Source: Nitrospirota bacterium (lineage in GTDB: Bacteria; Nitrospirota; Thermodesulfovibrionia; Thermodesulfovibrionales; UBA6898). From it: a stretch of DNA of 11,691 nucleotides. Made by a program: the position numbers and the translations under genes. The notes beneath the pieces were generated by a model. That model was not told the DNA's origin. It was given only the letters and a program-made list of their open reading frames with translations, and did not search any database. Where the stretch lies: NCBI GenBank assembly GCA_029858145.1, contig JAOUFP010000037.1, positions 1 to 11,691 of the forward strand, written 5' to 3'. The number at the start of each line of letters is the position of its first letter. Positions within the stretch are counted from its first letter, which is position 1. Positions 5,698 through 11,691 of the stretch are shown here, in pieces.

Positions 5698-6075
5698 CTA
5701 CAAGCCTGCTTTTTTCAATACAGGTTCTATTTCTTCATACCCGTAAAAGCCGATGTGGCGATGAAACTCCATGCCGTTTTTGTCCAGAAATACCTGAGTC
5801 GGTATCATGGCAACGCCAAAACGCCTGCCATTTTCCCTGTCTTTCCGAACATCCACAAAGATGACTTCCAGCTTTCCCTTGTAATTCGTCCTCAGCTTTT
5901 CCATTACCGGCTTCATCCGCTCGCAAGGAATACATCCTACTGAACCAAGTTCGAGCATGACCACCTTGCCTTCCTTTTTTGCATTGTTCAACACATCATC
6001 AATACCCGCAGCATTGCTGCATCCTGACAAAGCGAACAGGCTTAAGAGCACCGTAAAAATAATGAATCTTTTCAT
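5698..6075 (-). CDS. Thioredoxin-like lipoprotein with a CxxC motif
   Basis: The ATG at 6075 is chosen over the GTG at 6081 because GAGG lies eight bases before it. The 125-aa protein begins with K-R, a hydrophobic stretch and a lipobox L-S-G-C (lipidated Cys19), so it should be anchored on the periplasmic side of a membrane. A compact thioredoxin fold follows: the active site is C-I-P-C (48-51) after a V-M-L-E-L-G strand, and the cis-proline loop is M-I-P-T-Q (Pro92). This resembles thioredoxin-family proteins of the 'thioredoxin fold, DUF255/TlpA-like' type that act as thiol reductants outside the cytoplasm. The gene follows arsA by about 25 bases. Together with the CcdA-like protein it makes a plausible trans-membrane thiol relay. 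Its substrate is unknown. Confidence 0.85.
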   Translation of the reverse strand: MKRFIIFTVLLSLFALSGCSNAAGIDDVLNNAKKEGKVVMLELGSVGCIPCERMKPVMEKLRTNYKGKLEVIFVDVRKDRENGRRFGVAMIPTQVFLDKNGMEFHRHIGFYGYEEIEPVLKKAGL

Positions 6076-6100
6076 AGTCACATCCTCGCGTTTACTTCCG

Positions 6101-7897
6101 TTAAAGGATTGCTGCTGCGGCTTTCAGCCGGTAAAGCCCCTTTATCTCTTCCTGCATCAATGGAAACTGGATTACGGGAAGGCCGAATCTCTCTTTAATC
6201 TCCTCCAGATATTTCATCTGCATCTGTTTTCTGTTCTTGAAAAAGGTATTGGTGCAGACCTCCTCAGAAAGGACCATATTTGCGACAACAAGCTGCGTTT
6301 CGATACCTGCCTCTTTCAGATCGAGCATTGCCCTGTATGACTCCATGATCGGCGTGGACTCGGGATACAGCACGAGGCTGAAGACAGTCCTTCTTTTATC
6401 CCTCAGCGTACTGATGATATCCCTGAACCTGTTCTGAGCAGTCTCTTTGATTTCAGAGCTTTCTACTGCCGAAACCATCATTTCGACCTGCTTTGCATAG
6501 TCGAAGGGAAGGTCAAGGAGTCTCAGTGTATGACCGGTAGGCGCCGTATCAAATACAACAACATCATAATCTCTGCCTTCTATGTACTGTATGAACTTGT
6601 CGAAAGCAGCCATTTCTTCTGTGCAGGGAGAATTGAGTTCCTCTTCCATTGTTGCGAGCATATCCTCTGAATATTTCCCCCGTGCCTCGTTCAGGACCCT
6701 TTCTTTGTATTCCTGGAACGCCTCCTGCTGGTCCACCATCACCGCAAACAGGTTATCTGTAATCTTCTGCGGCCTGCTTCCGACCTTAACGTCGAGGACT
6801 TCGCCGATATGGGCGGCAGGGTCTGTTGTAACAAGGAGGGTCTTAATCCCTTTTTGGGCTATATATAAAGCCGTAATGCAGGATATCGAGGTCTTTCCAA
6901 CCCCTCCCTTGCCTGTAAAAAAGATTGCCTTTGATTGACTGCCCGGGAGTAAGAGTGCATCAATATCAGGCCGTTCAATCGTCGACGCGAGTTGCTCAGC
7001 ATGCAAGCGTTCTTTTCCATAAGAAGGTTTTTCCCCTGTGAATAATTCACGGGCTATATCTTTTAATGCGTCAATTCCCTTAACCTCGTTATCACGTAAA
7101 AACATGTAGCTTTTTGGCTGTGTAATGGTCTTTTCCGTCTGTCTGATAACGTTCTGCTGTGCATAATATTTTTTCTTGAAGAACGCTATATCACAGACCT
7201 CTTCAGGCAATATGCCGTTTATAATAATTTCTCCGGATTTAATTCCGATGGTCTCAAGCTCCTTCGACGCCCTCAGCGTCTCATAGAGGGAAAGCTCCTC
7301 AGGACGAATGACAAAAATGAAAGTCGTTCTGCCGGGATCTTTGAGGAGGGCCGTCGCCCCGTCATACTTTTCCTTTGAATCCTGGATTGACTGAACAGGA
7401 CCGAGACAGGTCTGTCCGCTTCCCTTTGCGGATTCTTCTATATGCTTTGACCAGTCAACAGGAAGTTCAAGGAGCCTTATGGTATGGCCTGTGGGAGCTG
7501 TGTCGAAGACGATAACGTCGTATTCATCACCCTCCATGAAATCTATAAACCTGTCGAAAGATGCCATTTCAGTGGTGCAGGGGCCGCTCAGGTTTTCTTC
7601 GAGAGATGCGATGACATCTTCTGGCATGATCTCCCTGAAGGGACCGATAATGCGTTCCTTATATTCCCGCGTTGCCTCATCAGGGTCTATCTCCATGGCA
7701 TGGAGGTTATCCATGCCTTTAATCGGCGTAATTTTATGGCCTATCTCCTGCTCAAAAACATCGGCAAGGTTCGAGGCCGGATCGGTAGTTACGATCAACG
7801 TTTTTTTGCCCTCTGCTGCGCAATGGATAGCTGTGGCTGATGCCATTGTGGTCTTGCCGACTCCGCCTTTGCCTGAGAAAAACAGGTATTGTGTCAT
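6101..7897 (-). CDS. arsA: ArsA, arsenite-stimulated ATPase (two-domain)
   Basis: ArsA is the cytoplasmic ATPase that binds As(III) delivered by ArsD and energises an arsenite carrier. The 598-aa length fits the duplicated bacterial form. Half A1 has the P-loop G-K-G-G-V-G-K-T-T (9-17) and D-T-A-P-T-G-H-T (132-139); half A2 has T-G-K-G-G-V-G-K-T-S (328-337) and the same D-T-A-P-T-G-H-T (450-457). The three metalloid-binding cysteines of the R773 protein (113, 172, 422) have clear counterparts at Cys107, Cys164 and Cys425. The start overlaps the arsD stop in ATGA, giving translational coupling. Here the carrier is ACR3, not ArsB, so ArsA presumably works with ACR3, a pairing found in other ars operons. 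Confidence 0.96.
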   Translation of the reverse strand: MTQYLFFSGKGGVGKTTMASATAIHCAAEGKKTLIVTTDPASNLADVFEQEIGHKITPIKGMDNLHAMEIDPDEATREYKERIIGPFREIMPEDVIASLEENLSGPCTTEMASFDRFIDFMEGDEYDVIVFDTAPTGHTIRLLELPVDWSKHIEESAKGSGQTCLGPVQSIQDSKEKYDGATALLKDPGRTTFIFVIRPEELSLYETLRASKELETIGIKSGEIIINGILPEEVCDIAFFKKKYYAQQNVIRQTEKTITQPKSYMFLRDNEVKGIDALKDIARELFTGEKPSYGKERLHAEQLASTIERPDIDALLLPGSQSKAIFFTGKGGVGKTSISCITALYIAQKGIKTLLVTTDPAAHIGEVLDVKVGSRPQKITDNLFAVMVDQQEAFQEYKERVLNEARGKYSEDMLATMEEELNSPCTEEMAAFDKFIQYIEGRDYDVVVFDTAPTGHTLRLLDLPFDYAKQVEMMVSAVESSEIKETAQNRFRDIISTLRDKRRTVFSLVLYPESTPIMESYRAMLDLKEAGIETQLVVANMVLSEEVCTNTFFKNRKQMQMKYLEEIKERFGLPVIQFPLMQEEIKGLYRLKAAAAIL

Positions 7898-8238
7898 CGT
7901 GTCCCCAAAAGATTTATCGGCTTCCTGAATTCCTGGGGTTCAAGGCGAAGGGCCTTGCAGAGGTCTTCATAAGTAGGATACTCACCTGTCCTGAAGACCT
8001 CGCCATCTATAAGGGTGACGGGCAGTATCTTCTTGCCGTTTTTACGGAGCAGTTCGGCGATTTTCTTGTTGTCCATAAAAGACTTTGGCTGCTGGGCAAG
8101 GTTGAACCGCTCTACTTTAACGCCCTGCTTTTTCAACGCTATTACCGCATCGTTCATCTTAACCAGCACCGGGTCAAGCGCCGGGCCGCAGAGCCCCGAT
8201 GAACAGCACATTGCCGGGTCATAGATTTCAATTTTCAT
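7894..8238 (-). CDS. arsD: ArsD, arsenite metallochaperone
   Basis: ArsD takes As(III) from cytoplasmic thiols and hands it to ArsA, raising ArsA affinity. The 114-aa protein has a thioredoxin-like fold and the essential cysteine triad as the vicinal pair Cys11-Cys12 plus Cys17 in M-C-C-S-S-G-L-C-G-P, matching Cys12, Cys13 and Cys18 of R773 ArsD. The C-terminal vicinal cysteine pairs of R773 (112/113 and 119/120) are absent; those are not required for chaperone function. A strong AGGAGGTG site precedes the ATG, 16 bases after acr3. Its stop overlaps the arsA start. Confidence 0.95.
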   Translation of the reverse strand: MKIEIYDPAMCCSSGLCGPALDPVLVKMNDAVIALKKQGVKVERFNLAQQPKSFMDNKKIAELLRKNGKKILPVTLIDGEVFRTGEYPTYEDLCKALRLEPQEFRKPINLLGTR

Positions 8239-8254
8239 ATTGCACCTCCTGTCG

Positions 8255-9337
8255 TTACCTTAGCGGCTCCGCCGTTTTTATCTTGCAGTACTGATCTCCG
8301 TAATACTTCCGTTGGAAATACTTTGCCACATTGACCAGCCCAATCAAAACTGGAACTTCGACAAGGGGGCCGATGACGGTTGCGAAAGCAACTCCCGAAT
8401 TAATGCCGAAGACCGCAACAGCAACTGCAATGGCAAGCTCAAAATCGTTTGATGCTGCGGTAAAGCTCAGTGTTGCCGATTTTGGATAGTCTACTCCGAT
8501 CTTCTTTGCTATCCAGAACGTGACGAGGAACATGAAGACGAAATAGATGAAGAGCGGTACCGCTATGCGCAGGACATCAAACGGCAGTTTGATTATGTAT
8601 TCGCCCTTGAGCGAGAACATAACAATTATCGTAAAGAGAAGCGCGATAAGTGTCAGTGGGCTGATTCGCGGGATGAATTTATCATGGTACCACTCCTTGT
8701 CCTTGAGCTTAATAAGCGTGAACCGGGTAATTATGCCTGCAATAAAGGGGATACCGAGATAAATGAAGACGCTCTTTGCAATCTCACTGATGCTGACTTT
8801 TACAATTGCTCCAGAAAGACCAAAGAGCGGAGGCAGCACTGTCACAAAGAACCATGCATAGACCGAATATGTGAGGACCTGGAACAGGGCATTAAATGCT
8901 ACCAACCCCGCAACATATTCGGAATCGCCGCACGCAAGGTCATTCCAGACGAGCACCATGGCTATGCAACGGGCGAGTCCAACAAGAATAACTCCTATCA
9001 TGTATTCGGGATGGTCCGGCAGAAATATAATCGCAAGGAAGAACATGACGATCGGCCCTACAATCCAGTTCTGGAGAAGACTGACTGCGAGAATCTTGAC
9101 ATTGCTGAAGACCTTGGGCAGCTCTTCGTACCGCACCTTGGCAAGAGGCGGGTACATCATAAGAATGAGACCTATGGCGATGGGGATGTTTGTGGTGCCG
9201 ACTGAAAATTTGTTTATGAACTTCTCGGACCCGGGGAAGAAGTAGCCGAGCCCCACGCCGAAGGCCATTGCAGCGAAGATCCAGAGTGTCAGGAAACGGT
9301 CGATGAAAGATAGTTTTTTTGCCGAAGCCTTTGCCAT
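8255..9337 (-). CDS. acr3: ACR3-family arsenite efflux carrier
   Basis: ACR3 exports As(III) across the inner membrane. The open frame extends upstream to 9508, but the ATG at 9337 is chosen: it follows AGGAG by eight bases, lies two bases after the arsC stop, and gives 360 aa beginning M-A-K-A-S-A-K-K-L-S-F-I-D-R-F, the usual ACR3 N-terminus and length. About ten membrane segments are visible. The conserved signature W-N-D-L-A-C-G-D (131-138) contains the Cys136 equivalent of the cysteine essential for transport in other ACR3 proteins. V-I-G-P-L-V-E-V-P near the C-terminus is also typical. It sits between arsC and arsD in the operon. Confidence 0.95.
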   Translation of the reverse strand: MAKASAKKLSFIDRFLTLWIFAAMAFGVGLGYFFPGSEKFINKFSVGTTNIPIAIGLILMMYPPLAKVRYEELPKVFSNVKILAVSLLQNWIVGPIVMFFLAIIFLPDHPEYMIGVILVGLARCIAMVLVWNDLACGDSEYVAGLVAFNALFQVLTYSVYAWFFVTVLPPLFGLSGAIVKVSISEIAKSVFIYLGIPFIAGIITRFTLIKLKDKEWYHDKFIPRISPLTLIALLFTIIVMFSLKGEYIIKLPFDVLRIAVPLFIYFVFMFLVTFWIAKKIGVDYPKSATLSFTAASNDFELAIAVAVAVFGINSGVAFATVIGPLVEVPVLIGLVNVAKYFQRKYYGDQYCKIKTAEPLR

Positions 9338-9339
9338 GA

Positions 9340-9765
9340 TTATATCTCCTCTTTTTTGATCTGCTGTATGAAATCTTGTATCTTTCTGCCGATAACATCC
9401 CTGGCCCTGCGGAACTCCTTCATAATCTCTTCCTCTGTCCCGACAGTGCCGACCGGGTCTTTTACCGGCCAGTGGATGCGCTTTATCTCCGGCGGTGTGC
9501 AGGGGCATGATGCCTCGGCATTGCCGCAGAGGGTGATGATCACATCCATCGTTTTAAGCAGGTCTTCGTTTATCTCCTCGGACTTCTGGCCGGAGATATC
9601 TATCCCGATCTCGTTCATGACAGCGATAGCCCTTTTATTTACCCCTGCCGCGAGAAGACCCGCGCTGCGGGGCTCAACGAGCCCCTTGCCGAGTGTTCTC
9701 GCGAACCCTTCAGCCATCTGGCTCCTGCATGAATTGCCTGTGCATAAAAACATTACCTTCAGCAT
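9340..9765 (-). CDS. arsC: ArsC, thioredoxin-coupled arsenate reductase (LMW-phosphatase type)
   Basis: It reduces arsenate to arsenite in the cytoplasm. The 141-aa protein has the low-molecular-weight phosphatase P-loop C-T-G-N-S-C-R-S (Cys8 nucleophile to Ser15), the D-P acid loop at 103-104, and the shuttle cysteines Cys80 and Cys87 (plus Cys89) in L-C-G-N-A-E-A-S-C-P-C. That set matches the Cys10-Cys82-Cys89 relay of the S. aureus pI258 enzyme and points to thioredoxin, not glutaredoxin, as reductant. The small CxxC protein encoded two genes upstream is a possible electron donor. The start overlaps the end of arsR by seven bases. Confidence 0.95.
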   Translation of the reverse strand: MLKVMFLCTGNSCRSQMAEGFARTLGKGLVEPRSAGLLAAGVNKRAIAVMNEIGIDISGQKSEEINEDLLKTMDVIITLCGNAEASCPCTPPEIKRIHWPVKDPVGTVGTEEEIMKEFRRARDVIGRKIQDFIQQIKKEEI

Positions 9766-10139
9766 TTTCTTCCTCCCGCTGCACTTCTTTTACCTGTAAC
9801 GCAGATCATCTTTGATCCCTTGTCGTTCAGAAAGGCGTCGAGCCTCAGCCTGTCTTCCATTACGGCATCCCCGGAGAGTTTTTCAAGGACCGAGAGGATC
9901 AGAAACCTCCTGAAGAGATCTGCCTCATCGAGCCGGTAGTGTATCCATCTGCCCTCTTTCCGGTCTTTTACAAAGCCCGCCTCTTTCAGGGCATTCAGGT
10001 GAAACGATACCTTCGGCTGGCTCATCTGCATGGCAGCCACGATATCGCAGACGCACAATTCACCCCTTTCAAGGAGTTTGAGCACCCGCAGCCGTGTTGT
10101 GTCGGAGAGCGCCTTGAAGACGTTCGCGAGGTCCTGCAT
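9759..10139 (-). CDS. arsR: ArsR, As(III)-responsive repressor
   Basis: ArsR-family winged-helix repressors leave the operator when As(III) binds cysteines. The 126-aa protein has the N-terminal helices (2-26), then the metalloid-binding E-L-C-V-C-D-I motif (Cys29, Cys31) at the start of the recognition region, helix-turn-helix residues about 32-55 (Q-P-K-V-S-F-H-L) and a wing (58-70). The C-terminal tail of about 20 residues is basic with further cysteines (Cys112 region and the last residue). It is the fourth gene visible in the operon, not the first, so its operator is likely upstream of the permease, outside the window. Two bases separate it from the preceding stop. Confidence 0.95.
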   Translation of the reverse strand: MQDLANVFKALSDTTRLRVLKLLERGELCVCDIVAAMQMSQPKVSFHLNALKEAGFVKDRKEGRWIHYRLDEADLFRRFLILSVLEKLSGDAVMEDRLRLDAFLNDKGSKMICVTGKRSAAGGRKC

Positions 10140-10141
10140 AC

Positions 10142-10384
10142 TTAAGCCTCTTCCTTTATCAGGGCCTTCACCTTCTCCAGGACCGGCAGCGGCTTTCCGG
10201 AGTGCTTAAGTTTGCCGTTGACCACGAGGCCCGGCGTTGACATCGTGTATTTCATGATCTCCTGAATTTCAGAGATCTTCTCGACCCGAGCGTCGAGGCC
10301 GAGTTCCCTCAACGCTGTCTTCGCCATTTCCTCCATCTTGTGGCAGTTCGCGCACCCTGGGCCCAATACTTTAATTTCCAGCAT
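10142..10384 (-). CDS. Small thioredoxin-like protein with CxxC (redox-active disulfide protein 2 type)
   Basis: This 80-aa protein matches the minimal thioredoxin family typified by MTH895 and TM0996. It opens M-L-E-I-K-V-L-G-P-G-C-A-N-C, with the redox pair Cys11-Cys14 at the end of the first strand, and has the cis-proline loop M-S-T-P-G-L-V-V-N-G (Pro51). It is cytoplasmic, with no signal. Strong AGGAGG is seven bases before the ATG. Proteins of this family are frequent beside COG0701 permeases and ars genes, where they may reduce ArsC or carry metalloid; the role here is inference. Confidence 0.9.
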   Translation of the reverse strand: MLEIKVLGPGCANCHKMEEMAKTALRELGLDARVEKISEIQEIMKYTMSTPGLVVNGKLKHSGKPLPVLEKVKALIKEEA

Positions 10385-10410
10385 AAGTAAACCTCCTTAA
10401 TCAATCATAT

Positions 10411-10869
10411 CTATTCACAGCACCTGTCAGGCAATATTTTGATTCGTGATTCCTTTCTATGCTCTATATCAGCCGTTTTTATGTCAAATAGCCGCGACGC
10501 AGCAATAAGTCCGGCCTTAACGATCAGCTCAGCTGGGATGGTTTCATACGTCTTTTCATTAAATTCAATCGTTCTGCATTCCGAGTCGCCGCACGGACCA
10601 CAGCAAGAACTTTGTCCGGTTCCCGCCCCAAGCCACTCCTCCATCGTCCGGCCGGCAATCAGGATTTTATTGGACTGCAACACATCATTCTTAAAACTCT
10701 CGGGATCGATCGCCTTTTTCACCAGGCTGACTTCAATGCCAGAAGGTTTCAGCTCCTGCACGAGACTCTGCACGGCCTTTTCAACTTCCTGTTCAGTCGA
10801 GCCGCACCTTTCACAGGTCTTCTTCTGCTCATCAAGCAACCGCTTCCATTCAATGACAAGCGTCTTCAT
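10411..10869 (-). CDS. DUF2703 Cys-rich protein of the ars operon
   Basis: This 152-aa protein matches the DUF2703 family, of unknown biochemical function and often found with ars genes. Cysteines lie in three clusters: C-E-R-C-G-S-T (Cys19, Cys22), S-S-C-C-G-P-C-G-D-S-E-C-R (Cys89, Cys90, Cys93, Cys98) and the C-terminal R-C-C-E (Cys150, Cys151). Eight clustered cysteines fit metalloid or metal binding, and the second cluster resembles a vicinal As(III) site. The N-terminal half has an alternating strand/helix pattern compatible with a thioredoxin-like fold. No signal peptide. TAGGAGG, overlapping the stop of the permease, gives a strong start. Function remains unknown. Confidence 0.85.
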   Translation of the reverse strand: MKTLVIEWKRLLDEQKKTCERCGSTEQEVEKAVQSLVQELKPSGIEVSLVKKAIDPESFKNDVLQSNKILIAGRTMEEWLGAGTGQSSCCGPCGDSECRTIEFNEKTYETIPAELIVKAGLIAASRLFDIKTADIEHRKESRIKILPDRCCE

Positions 10870-10880
10870 CTCTAAACCTC

Positions 10881-11691
10881 CTATAAAATCGCGTTGAATA
10901 AATAGCCTACCGCTATAATGGTTGCCGTCATAATCCCGACAAACACGCCGAGCAGGGGGATTTTCAAAACCTTCCTCAGGATGATCATCTCAGGAAGCGA
11001 CAGCGCCGTCACCGCCATCATGAAGGCGAGCATGGTGCCCATGCTCAATCCCTTTTCCATCAATGCGCCCACGATAGGTATGACGCCGGCCGCGTTGGAG
11101 TAGAGCGGCACGCCTATCGCCACTGCCAGAGGGACGGCAAAAGGGTTCCCCCTGCCCGCGTAATGGACAAGGAAGTCCTCAGGCACATAGCCGTGGATAA
11201 AGCCGCCGATGCCGATCGCTATGAGGATGAAGAGCCATACCTTCTTCAGAATATCCACAGTATTCCAACGGGCAGCACCGAGCCTCTCCCTGAATGCCGG
11301 CGCCTCTGTTTCCTGTCCCGCTCCGACATGAATCTTAAATACATACTCCTCTATCCACTTTTCGAGCTTCAGCTTTCCGATGATCAGGCCCGCGAAGATG
11401 GCAACAAGAAGGCCGGTGCCGATATAGATCGCAGTTATCTTCCATCCGAAGAGCCCCCAGAGCAGCACCACCGCCACTTCATTCACCATCGGCGAGGAGA
11501 TGAGGAAAGAGAAGGTCACCCCGAGCGGAACGCCTGCCTCCACGAACCCGATGAAGAGCGGGACCGCAGAGCAGGAACAGAACGGAGTGACAACGCCGAG
11601 GAGTGCTGCAAGAATATTACCGATAAATATTTTTTTATGAGACAGGATGCGTTTCGTCTTTTCCGGAGGGAAATAACTCCTGATGACAGAA
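10881..11691 (-). CDS. COG0701/ArsP-type permease (5' end outside window)
   Basis: The reading frame stays open to the window edge; the GTG at 11543 is internal, not the start. About 270 residues are visible. The family signature T-P-F-C-S-C-S-A-V-P-L-F (around 11556-11588) is upstream of that GTG, and a matching second half has G-V-P-L-Y-S-N-A-A-G-V-I-P and A-F-M-M-A-V-T-A-L-S-L-P-E. Seven or so membrane segments are seen, with a cytoplasmic charged loop near 11290-11400. COG0701 (DUF318, PF03773) includes ArsP, which exports trivalent organoarsenicals, and relatives for other metals. Context makes arsenical export most likely, but the family alone does not fix the substrate. First visible gene of the operon. 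Confidence 0.85.
   Translation of the reverse strand, partial: SVIRSYFPPEKTKRILSHKKIFIGNILAALLGVVTPFCSCSAVPLFIGFVEAGVPLGVTFSFLISSPMVNEVAVVLLWGLFGWKITAIYIGTGLLVAIFAGLIIGKLKLEKWIEEYVFKIHVGAGQETEAPAFRERLGAARWNTVDILKKVWLFILIAIGIGGFIHGYVPEDFLVHYAGRGNPFAVPLAVAIGVPLYSNAAGVIPIVGALMEKGLSMGTMLAFMMAVTALSLPEMIILRKVLKIPLLGVFVGIMTATIIAVGYLFNAIL

Noticed and set aside
7479..7928. Plus-strand open frames opposite arsA
   Set aside because: arsA motifs are unambiguous on the minus strand; these are antisense shadows.
9338..9508. N-terminal extension of ACR3 upstream of 9337
   Set aside because: It overlaps the end of arsC in another frame, has non-ACR3 composition, and the ATG at 9337 has a good ribosome-binding site.

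Overview
The window joins two unrelated blocks. The left third (about 1-4184) is a remnant of a sedentary-type integron. The right two thirds (4547-11691) are a long arsenic-resistance operon, all on the minus strand. No rRNA or tRNA is present to fix the host. The ars gene content (ACR3, ArsA, ArsD, DUF2703, COG0701 permease, CcdA, thioredoxin lipoprotein) and the integron integrase with an extra N-terminal domain suggest an environmental Gram-negative, possibly Nitrospirota or Desulfobacterota. This assignment is inference and weak.

Integron, read right to left: an integron integrase gene on the plus strand (3291-4184) keeps an N-terminal extension and the core-binding domain but has lost the whole catalytic domain. 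Divergent from it lie an attI-like region (3142-3281) with repeats and a candidate cassette promoter, then three complete gene cassettes on the minus strand and the start of a fourth. Cassette 1 (3141-1363) carries two genes: a tail-anchored protein and a membrane-anchored protein with a PD-(D/E)XK-like core. Cassette 2 (1362-675) carries a soluble protein with an RX4H motif. Cassette 3 (674-118) carries a small membrane protein with a duplicated motif. The three attC sites are 92, 91 and 91 bp. For every cassette the first six bases (TTGTAC, TTAGCA, TTAGCT) are the exact complement of the R'' box of its own attC, which fixes the boundaries to the base. The leftmost 117 bases begin a fourth cassette or a later insertion, with a good ribosome-binding site and the first eight codons of a cut-off gene.

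Between the blocks (4185-4546) there is no convincing gene, only a 21-bp palindrome of dispersed-repeat type and a small hairpin.

Ars operon, in transcription order (right to left): COG0701/ArsP-type permease (5' end outside the window), DUF2703 protein, small CxxC thioredoxin-like protein, ArsR, thioredoxin-type ArsC, ACR3 arsenite carrier, ArsD metallochaperone, two-domain ArsA ATPase, CxxC thioredoxin-like lipoprotein, a 79-aa coiled-coil hypothetical, a small Cys-rich gene that appears frameshifted, and a CcdA/DsbD-like thiol-electron transporter. Spacings from the permease to the lipoprotein are a few bases to about 26 bases, with stop/start overlaps at arsR-arsC and arsD-arsA. The genes form a logical set: ArsR senses As(III), ArsC reduces arsenate with thiol electrons, ArsD passes As(III) to ArsA, ACR3 exports it, and the thioredoxin-like proteins with CcdA probably supply or move thiol electrons across the membrane. 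The operon promoter is not in the window.
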